NCBI GenBank assembly: GCA_038257845.1
Contig: JBBSQL010000067.1
Coordinates: 1-11,058, forward strand
DNA: 11,058 nucleotides
Direction of reading: 5' to 3'
From: JAFDXJ01 sp038257845
Lineage (GTDB): Bacteria; Bacteroidota; Bacteroidia; Chitinophagales; Chitinophagaceae
Position 1 is the first letter of the stretch. Every line of letters begins with the position of its first letter. Positions 5,989-11,058 of this stretch are shown here, one piece after another. Position numbers and translations under genes: made by a program. The notes below the pieces were generated by a model. The model saw only the letters and a program-made list of their open reading frames with translations, made no database searches and had not been told where the DNA came from.

Positions 5989-6012
5989 GATCTTATTTTC
6001 AATTCAAATTTA
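5974..6012. promoter_or_regulatory. Divergent overlapping promoters
   Basis: Two perfect TAnnTTTG elements point apart: TATTTTTG on the plus strand (5974-5981) for the LuxE-like gene, and TAAATTTG on the minus strand (6012-6005) for the lipoprotein operon. The plus-strand element lies inside the lipoprotein coding start, so the two transcripts would overlap in opposite directions. No clear -33 box was found for either, which limits confidence. Confidence 0.4.
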
Positions 6013-6051
6013 CTTAAAAGAAACCATTTGCTTATGCCAGACGGAAAAATA

Positions 6052-7008
6052 ATGGAAAATATTTTTTCCGCCGCTACATCTTTCAACGATCGGGCGCTGA
6101 AAATATTTCACCTGCAAAGCCGGGACAATGGAATTTATCATAATTGGTGCAGGCAAATGTGCATTATTGTTGATGAAGTTTACCGCTCAGATCAAATTCC
6201 TTTTCTGCCTATTTCATTTTTTAAAACCCATGAAATCACAACCGGACATTTTATGCCGGAAGTCATTTTCCAAAGCAGCGGAACTACGCAACAAAACAGG
6301 AGCCGCCACTTCATTAAAGATACGGCGATTTACAGGAAAAGTTTTTTGACCTGTTTTCAACAATTTTATGGAGATATCAAAAATTATTGTGTGCTGGCAT
6401 TACTGCCTTCCTATAGTCCCGGTTCTTCGCTCGTAATGATGGCGGATGAATTGATCCGCTTGTCAGGCCACCATTGCAGCGGCTTTTATGCAGGGGGAGA
6501 AGATAAATTATATTCTATTTTACAACAAATGGAAGCTGCCGGTCAAAAAACGATTTTACTCGGAGTGAGCTTTGCATTATTGGATTTTGCAGAAAAATTT
6601 CCCATAACATTAAAGCATACGATTGTGATGGAAACTGGTGGCATGAAGGGCCGGAAAAAAGAAATTACACGACAGGAATTGCATGGGGTATTAAAAGCAA
6701 AATTTGGTTTGGAACAGATCCATTCAGAATATGGCATGACAGAATTATTAAGCCAGGCTTATGCGAAAAAAGATGGGCGTTTTTATTGTCCGCCCTGGAT
6801 GAAAGTTTTCGTACGGAGTGAATATGATCCACTGGATTTTGCTGAAACAGGAAAAGGGTTGCTGCATATTATTGACCTCGCAAATATCCACAGTTGTGCT
6901 TTCATTGCAACAGATGATGCAGGCGAAGTGTTTGATGACGGCAGCTTTGAAGTGCATGGCCGCCAGGATGCAAGTGATATACGCGGCTGCAGTTTATTAA
7001 TGGTATGA
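6052..7008 (+). CDS. LuxE/PaaK-like acyl-adenylating enzyme
   Basis: A 318-residue member of the acyl-protein synthetase (LuxE) branch of the adenylate-forming superfamily. The phosphate loop is SSGTT (75-79), a second core block is METGGMKGR (193-201), and the adenylate-binding motif is SEYGMTEL (225-232). The C-terminus reads DIRGCSLLMV with Cys313 five residues from the end, matching the position of the Cys that carries the acyl group in LuxE. LuxE activates a fatty acid as acyl-AMP and moves it to its own Cys and then to LuxC; no luxC-like reductase lies nearby, so the acceptor is unknown. ATG 6052 is preferred because homology-like sequence starts there and GGAAA stands just upstream; ATG 6034 and TTG 6028 are alternatives. 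It diverges from the lipoprotein/UbiA-like operon. Confidence 0.78.
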   Translation: MENIFSAATSFNDRALKIFHLQSRDNGIYHNWCRQMCIIVDEVYRSDQIPFLPISFFKTHEITTGHFMPEVIFQSSGTTQQNRSRHFIKDTAIYRKSFLTCFQQFYGDIKNYCVLALLPSYSPGSSLVMMADELIRLSGHHCSGFYAGGEDKLYSILQQMEAAGQKTILLGVSFALLDFAEKFPITLKHTIVMETGGMKGRKKEITRQELHGVLKAKFGLEQIHSEYGMTELLSQAYAKKDGRFYCPPWMKVFVRSEYDPLDFAETGKGLLHIIDLANIHSCAFIATDDAGEVFDDGSFEVHGRQDASDIRGCSLLMV

Positions 7009-7050
7009 GTCATTTTTTTTACACGCATAAATTTATTTTCAGAAAAGATT

Positions 7051-7081
7051 TTTCAAAAAATAAATCCAAGTTCTATATTTG
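7051..7081 (+). promoter_or_regulatory. Promoter of the tRNA-Leu gene
   Basis: TATATTTG at 7074-7081 is a perfect TAnnTTTG element. TTTC at 7051-7054, 19 bases upstream, is a near match to the TTTG -33 box. Transcription would begin a few bases before the tRNA, giving a very short 5' leader. Confidence 0.55.
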
Positions 7082-7090
7082 CAGCCCCCT

Positions 7091-7177
7091 GCCCGGGTGG
7101 CGAAATTGGTAGACGCACTGTGTTCAGGTCGCAGCGTTCGCAAGGATGTGCTGGTTCGAATCCAGTCCCGGGCACCA
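7091..7177 (+). tRNA. tRNA-Leu, anticodon CAG
   Basis: A class II tRNA with all parts visible. The acceptor arms GCCCGGG (7091-7097) and CCCGGGC (7167-7173) pair fully, followed by discriminator A and a genomically encoded CCA (7175-7177). The anticodon stem CTGTG/CGCAG encloses loop TTCAGGT with anticodon CAG at 7125-7127, reading the Leu codon CUG. A 15-base variable arm (7135-7149) forms a five-pair stem with loop GCAA, typical of Leu. The T arm is GCTGG-TTCGAAT-CCAGT. It stands alone, with its own promoter and terminator. Confidence 0.96.
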
Positions 7178-7182
7178 AAGTG

Positions 7183-7219
7183 GACAAATCGAAATTTGAC
7201 TCGGTTTGTCTATTTTCAT
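7183..7219 (+). terminator. Terminator of the tRNA-Leu transcript
   Basis: GACAAATCGA (7183-7192) pairs with TCGGTTTGTC (7201-7210) through ten pairs including one G-U, with an eight-base loop, followed by TATTTTCATTTTC. It starts six bases after the tRNA CCA. In the minus direction no T-run follows, so it serves the tRNA and not the convergent regulator gene. Confidence 0.7.
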
Positions 7220-7238
7220 TTTCACTATATCAGATGAC

Positions 7239-8108
7239 TTATCTTTTTTGTTTTTCGAAAAACTGTGTCGGAGGCATTCCATTAACTTTTTTGAAGACCC
7301 TGTTGAAAGTGGTGACATTCTTAAACCCTGTGTCGTATGCTACGGATGACATACTTTTAAATTTCCCTTCCGATATTTTATTGCATGCTTCACTTATTCG
7401 TATTTCATTGAGAAAACTGATATATGTTTTACTTGTTTGTTTTTTAAAATACCTGCAAAAGGCAGGCACAGTAAGATGAGCCACATTAGCAATTTGCCGA
7501 AGGCTGATGTTTTCAGCATAATTTGCAATGCTGTATTGATATATATCATTCATCCTTAATCCTTCAAGATCAGATATTGAAAAACCGGGCGTCGTAGTTG
7601 AAAGCATCTTCCATTTTCTTATATGAGCCATATTATGTAAGAGCCTGATAAAGTCTGAGAGTAATAATCCTGTCCTGCTTTGAATTAAATGCAGGATTTC
7701 TATTGTTAAATTCTTTGTTTCATGTTGTGGAGCCTTTAATCCCCAAATGGTTTTGTTTAAAAAATGTTTTATTTCTTTCATTTCAGGAAGGCAAAGCATA
7801 TTACCAAAGGATTCGTCCAGGTTGAAAAAAAGGCTTATAGAGTGTATATTATTTTTATTTTTTTTTATAAAATAGGATGAGTCACTTTTGAAAATATGAG
7901 GTTGCTCTGAACCAATAATATATATATCGCCGGCCTTAAATCTTTGCATGTAATTTCCAACGACAAGTGTGCCTTCACCTTTAATGATCAATGCTATTTG
8001 TATTTCCTTGTGGCGATGGAGATAATTATAAAAGAAAGGTAGCTTGTCTTCCTGAACAATAATTGAGTTATCTGAAGTTTTAGGAATCGTAAATTGAATC
8101 ACTTTCAT
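7239..8108 (-). CDS. AraC-family transcriptional regulator
   Basis: A 289-residue DNA-binding regulator. The N-terminal half (about 15-105) is a cupin-like ligand-sensing domain: HRHKEIQIALIIKGEGTLVVG (split at 31-51), then FKAGDIYIIGSEQPH (57-71), a classic AraC-type cupin pattern. The C-terminal 100 residues hold the two helix-turn-helix units: ISLRQIANVAHLTVPAFCRYFKK (201-223) and SSVAYDTGFKNVTTFNRVFKKVNGMPPTQF (254-283). This gene diverges from the lyase/dehydrogenase pair across a 118-base gap, so it probably activates that pair in response to their substrate. The inducer is not known. Confidence 0.92.
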   Translation of the reverse strand: MKVIQFTIPKTSDNSIIVQEDKLPFFYNYLHRHKEIQIALIIKGEGTLVVGNYMQRFKAGDIYIIGSEQPHIFKSDSSYFIKKNKNNIHSISLFFNLDESFGNMLCLPEMKEIKHFLNKTIWGLKAPQHETKNLTIEILHLIQSRTGLLLSDFIRLLHNMAHIRKWKMLSTTTPGFSISDLEGLRMNDIYQYSIANYAENISLRQIANVAHLTVPAFCRYFKKQTSKTYISFLNEIRISEACNKISEGKFKSMSSVAYDTGFKNVTTFNRVFKKVNGMPPTQFFEKQKR

Positions 8109-8226
8109 TAGGCAAATATTATCATTAAATTTAAGTTATTATATCAATTTAGGGTAATATCGGTAAATAAGATATTAATAATCTGGATAAGTAAGAAAAG
8201 ATATCTGTTTAATTTTGAAAAAAAAT
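8109..8226. promoter_or_regulatory. Divergent control region between the AraC regulator and its target genes
   Basis: TAATTTTG (8210-8217, plus) is a perfect -7 element only nine bases before the lyase start. On the minus strand AATATTTG (8120-8113) is a 7-of-8 match four bases before the regulator start. Between them lie candidate operators: the near-palindrome AGATATTAATAATCT (8170-8184) and the perfect palindrome AGATATCT (8199-8206), sharing AGATAT at a 29-base spacing, close to three helical turns as AraC dimers often prefer. The operator assignment is inference. Confidence 0.4.
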
Positions 8227-9147
8227 ATGCAAATCTCCTGGACTGGAATTTATCCTGCACTCACAACAAAGTTTACCGCTAATGATAAACTTGATTTGCC
8301 ATTGTTTGAAAAAAACCTCGATGTCCAAATGGCTGCCGGTATCGACGGCATTATATTAGGGGGAACGTTGGGAGAATCGAGCGTTCTTTCAACGCATGAA
8401 AAAGAAGAATTGGTAAAGACCTCCCTTAAAAAAGCTGATGGCAAAATACCGGTAATTTTAAATATTGCTGAAGGCAGTACCCGGGAAGCACTTCAGCAAG
8501 TTGACTATGCAAATAATTGGGGTGCGCAGGGTTTAATGGTGTTACCACCCATGCGTTACAAAAGTGATCATAGAGAAACGGTGCAATGGTATAAGACTAT
8601 AGCAAATGCGACAGATATGCCGATAATCGTTTACAATAATCCTGTTGATTATAAAACGCTTATTACATTAGATATGTTTGATGAAATGAGAGAATGTAAA
8701 AATATTCAGGCAGTGAAAGAATCCACAAGAGATGTTACCAATGTAACCCGTATGCGTAATCGCTTTGGTGACCGCTATAAAATATTATGTGGTGTTGATA
8801 CATTGGCAATGGAAGAACTTTGTCTTGGTGCAGATGGTTGGGTTGCCGGCCTTGTTTGTGCATTTCCGAGAGAAACTGTAGCAATATATCGGTTGGTAAA
8901 AGCCGGAAGAATAGCCGAAGCCACAAAAATTTATCGTTGGTTTATGCCATTACTGGAATTAGATATTCATGCAAAATTAGTGCAATATATTAAACTGGCA
9001 GAAGAACAGGAAGGTATTGGAAGTGAGGCCGTACGGGAGCCAAGGTTGATTCTGGAAGGAGAGGAGAGAGAAGCAATTTTAAAAATAATAAATGATGGAA
9101 TTGCTTCCAGGCATCAGCTTCCTGACTATTTATCTATAAAATTATAA
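8227..9147 (+). CDS. DapA/NanA-superfamily lyase or dehydratase
   Basis: A 306-residue TIM-barrel enzyme of the dihydrodipicolinate synthase/N-acetylneuraminate lyase superfamily, which uses a Schiff-base Lys on alpha-keto acids. Visible are GGTLGES (45-51), Tyr136 in IVYNNP and Lys164 in AVKEST. Two features argue against lysine synthesis: the second Thr of the DapA TTGE motif is Leu48, and the Arg that binds the semialdehyde carboxylate in DapA falls at Asp141. The neighbour is an alpha-ketoglutarate-semialdehyde-type dehydrogenase, so this enzyme probably makes that semialdehyde by dehydration or deamination. Candidates are a pyrroline-4-hydroxy-2-carboxylate deaminase (hydroxyproline route), a 2-keto-3-deoxy-pentonate dehydratase, or a 5-keto-4-deoxyglucarate dehydratase. 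ATG 8227 is chosen over TTG 8215, which lies in the promoter element. Confidence 0.87.
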   Translation: MQISWTGIYPALTTKFTANDKLDLPLFEKNLDVQMAAGIDGIILGGTLGESSVLSTHEKEELVKTSLKKADGKIPVILNIAEGSTREALQQVDYANNWGAQGLMVLPPMRYKSDHRETVQWYKTIANATDMPIIVYNNPVDYKTLITLDMFDEMRECKNIQAVKESTRDVTNVTRMRNRFGDRYKILCGVDTLAMEELCLGADGWVAGLVCAFPRETVAIYRLVKAGRIAEATKIYRWFMPLLELDIHAKLVQYIKLAEEQEGIGSEAVREPRLILEGEEREAILKIINDGIASRHQLPDYLSIKL

Positions 9148-9274
9148 TAAAGAAGGAAAGAATTTATTTAAAATAATCTCATTTAAACTAAAATGCTTTT
9201 AACAATCCTATAAAAATATTTCCTGTTAGTTGAATTCACATAGGAAATTGTTTGGGCTAAAAAAAAATACTGAA

Positions 9275-10759
9275 ATGTTTACAGATGCTACTTCTGAAGA
9301 AATAAATAATGCAATGACAAATGCCTGGAAGGTGTTTCATCAATACAGAAAAATGCCGTTAAAAAAACGGGCAGATTTTATGCGTGCCATTGGTGTAGAA
9401 TTGAAAGGCCTGGAAAATGATTTGGTTGAGATCGCAATGAAGGAATCTAATTTGCCTGAGGGAAGATTAAGAGGAGAACTGGGTAGAACAATTCTTCAAT
9501 TGAATCAATATGGAACTGCAGCAGAAAATGGCGAATGTTTGGAAGCAAGAATTAATACAACTATCCCTGGCAAACAACCGGCTAGTCCCGACATTCGTAA
9601 AATGATGATTCCACTTGGGCCTGTAGTTATATTTGGTGCAAGCAATTTTCCTTTCGCTTTTTCCACAGTGGGTGGAGATACGGCCTGTGCTTTTGCTGCC
9701 GGTTGCCCGGTAATTGTAAAAGCGCATCCTGCACATTCACATACTTCGCAAAAAGTTGCTGAAGCAATTTTAAATGTAGCAGGAAAACTAAATATGCCTG
9801 AAGGAATTTTTGCTCATATTCACGGGGTAAAAATAGAAGTTGGTAAAGCTTTGGTTATGCATCAGCATACAAAAGCTGTTAGTTTTACCGGTTCTCAAAA
9901 AGGAGGAAAACAATTGTTTGATTGGGGAAATCAACGGGAAGTTCCAATTCCTGTTTTTGCTGAAATGGGAAGTATTAATCCGGTGTTTTTATTATCCGAA
10001 AAGTTGAAAAATGCTTCGGAAGAAATTGCTACAACCTATGCTGGATCTATTACGCAGGGGGTTGGTCAATTTTGTACCAATCCCGGATTAATTATAGGTG
10101 TGGAAGGAGATGATCTGCAAAATTTCATTGCTGTGCTTGGCAGGGAAATTGAAAAAATAGCTCCTGCCAAAATGTTACATCAGGGCATATCAAAATCTTT
10201 TAATGAAAACAGGGCTGAGGCATTGAAACAAAATAATGTAACAACAGTTTATACTTTGGATGTTCGTGAAAATGAATTTGAGGGAACGCCAACGATTGCA
10301 AGCGCAGCCGGGAAAGATTTTTTGAGTAATCCGGTATTACACCAGGAAGTTTTTGGACCTTATTCCTTAGTCATTCGTTGCAAAGACATGGAGGAAATGG
10401 TTGAGGTTGCCAAACATCTTGAAGGGCAACTTACTGCTACTTTAATGGCTACAGAAAATGATATTATCTCTAATGACGAATTGGTAGAATCAATAAAAAA
10501 TATTTGCGGCAGATTTCTTTTAAACGGAGTGCCAACAGGTGTGGAAGTTTGCCTTAGCATGCATCATGGTGGACCATTTCCCGCTACAACCGATTCCAGG
10601 TTTACATCAGTTGGTGCAGATGGAATTAAACGTTTTGTAAGACCACTGGCTTTTCAAAACTGGGACAATAAATTATTGCCGGATGAATTAAAAAATGAGA
10701 ATCCTTTGCATATCTGGAGGACTGTGAATAATGAATTAACGAAGGATGCAATTCAGTAA
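9275..10759 (+). CDS. Aldehyde dehydrogenase, alpha-ketoglutarate-semialdehyde dehydrogenase type
   Basis: An NAD(P)-dependent aldehyde dehydrogenase of 494 residues. Counting from ATG 9275: GASNFPFAFS with Asn124, VKAHPAH with Lys149, FTGSQKGG (cofactor loop, 204-211), FAEMGSINP with general base Glu230, and GQFCTNPG with nucleophile Cys267. The late blocks HQEVFGPY and SMHHGGPFPATTDSRFTSVG match 2,5-dioxovalerate (alpha-ketoglutarate semialdehyde) dehydrogenases. Its likely job is to oxidise the product of the upstream lyase to alpha-ketoglutarate. The N-terminus looks short: homologues usually have 20-30 residues ahead of the 'F..AT..E' helix. A TTG at 9230 adds 15 residues but an in-frame TAG stands directly before it. 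It follows the lyase by 127 bases on the same strand. Confidence 0.88.
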   Translation: MFTDATSEEINNAMTNAWKVFHQYRKMPLKKRADFMRAIGVELKGLENDLVEIAMKESNLPEGRLRGELGRTILQLNQYGTAAENGECLEARINTTIPGKQPASPDIRKMMIPLGPVVIFGASNFPFAFSTVGGDTACAFAAGCPVIVKAHPAHSHTSQKVAEAILNVAGKLNMPEGIFAHIHGVKIEVGKALVMHQHTKAVSFTGSQKGGKQLFDWGNQREVPIPVFAEMGSINPVFLLSEKLKNASEEIATTYAGSITQGVGQFCTNPGLIIGVEGDDLQNFIAVLGREIEKIAPAKMLHQGISKSFNENRAEALKQNNVTTVYTLDVRENEFEGTPTIASAAGKDFLSNPVLHQEVFGPYSLVIRCKDMEEMVEVAKHLEGQLTATLMATENDIISNDELVESIKNICGRFLLNGVPTGVEVCLSMHHGGPFPATTDSRFTSVGADGIKRFVRPLAFQNWDNKLLPDELKNENPLHIWRTVNNELTKDAIQ

Positions 10760-10910
10760 TATTATTATGTAGTATTATCTTAAAAATTTTAACTCCATGG
10801 CTTATAACAGAAATAAAAAAAATGTTGATTTATGAATAGTAAGTATGTTGAAAATTAATTAAAATGAGCAAATAAGAACGGAATAAAAATTAAAATAGTC
10901 GCGTGAGAAA

Positions 10911-11058
10911 ATGGATGAACAATTCAGCCAGTTAAAAAATATCCGTCAATGTATGTTGCAGCATTTTAAATTAAGTTTTAAAATAAGCAGGACTTTTAAA
11001 TTATTCTTAAATAGTAATATGCAAAAATCAGTTTTTTCTTTTTTAATGCTGCTATTCT
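10911..11058 (+). CDS. Start of a secreted or outer-membrane protein gene (partial)
   Basis: An open frame runs from ATG 10911 to the end of the window, 49 codons. The first 36 residues are polar and basic (MDEQFSQLKNIRQCMLQHF, SFKISRTFKLFLNSN), then MQKSVFSFLMLLF begins at 11019 in the same frame and looks like a signal peptide. A basic leader before the signal core is common in SusC-like TonB-dependent receptors of Chitinophagaceae, so that is one reading; ATG 11019 could equally be the true start of any exported protein. The in-frame stop TAG at 10896-10898 limits the upstream end. The region 10760-10910 before it holds no gene that I can see. Confidence 0.45.
   Translation, partial: MDEQFSQLKNIRQCMLQHFKLSFKISRTFKLFLNSNMQKSVFSFLMLLF

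Noticed and set aside
7150..7177. tRNA-Leu 3' end as an integration site for the downstream cassette
   Set aside because: No second copy of the tRNA end was found downstream, no integrase is present, and base composition does not visibly change across the tRNA.
7120..7479. Reading frames across the tRNA on both strands, including a minus-strand one ending in a GLDSNQH-type peptide
   Set aside because: The GLDSNQH sequence is a well-known false product of reading through tRNA genes antisense; the tRNA and the AraC gene explain the region.
8227..9147. Reading the lyase as DapA for lysine synthesis
   Set aside because: The second Thr of the TTGE motif and the substrate-binding Arg are missing, and the neighbours are catabolic.

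Overview
The window looks like chromosomal DNA of a Bacteroidota bacterium, probably from the Chitinophagaceae or a nearby family. It opens with the tail of a type IX secretion cargo protein. Several intergenic regions carry the TAnnTTTG -7 promoter element typical of the phylum, start sites lack strong Shine-Dalgarno sequences, and several genes (a UbiA-like membrane protein with an altered first motif, a LuxE-like enzyme, a small lipoprotein) belong to families I know mainly from Bacteroidota. The genus is inference. No insertion sequence, phage gene, CRISPR array or obvious defence system was seen.

Layout. 1-204: end of a secreted protein with a C-terminal sorting domain. 205-674: gene-free, holding degraded repeat-like DNA and a striking 16-bp perfect inverted repeat. 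675-878: a dodecin-family protein lacking the usual flavin-contact residues, followed by a clear terminator. 984-2199: cbpA and cbpM, a class B J-domain co-chaperone and its modulator, one base apart. 2202-3023 (minus): a class I glutamine amidotransferase-like protein converging on cbpM with a 2-base gap, with its own good promoter. 3024-3259: promoter, minus-strand terminator and repeat-like DNA.

3260-5988 (minus) is a likely operon read from right to left: lipoprotein, UbiA-like membrane protein (overlapping by one base), M42 metallo-aminopeptidase, and a 60-residue basic protein, ending in a terminator near 3100. Divergent from the lipoprotein is a LuxE/PaaK-like acyl-adenylating enzyme (6052-7008). 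A class II tRNA-Leu(CAG) gene with promoter, encoded CCA and terminator follows (7091-7177).

7239-10759 is a catabolic cassette: an AraC-type regulator (minus) diverging from a DapA/NanA-superfamily lyase or dehydratase and an aldehyde dehydrogenase of the alpha-ketoglutarate-semialdehyde dehydrogenase type. Together the two enzymes would convert a deoxy-keto or hydroxy-pyrroline acid to alpha-ketoglutarate semialdehyde and then alpha-ketoglutarate. This step pair is shared by hydroxyproline, pentose and sugar-acid breakdown; hydroxyproline is my preferred guess. The last 148 bases start another gene with a signal-peptide-like N-terminus, possibly a TonB-dependent receptor.

Most of the window is ordinary housekeeping or accessory metabolism. 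The points most worth a second look are the inverted repeat upstream of the dodecin gene, the standalone LuxE-like enzyme with a conserved-looking Cys five residues from its end, the UbiA-like protein with only one Asp-rich motif, and the substrate of the AraC-linked cassette.
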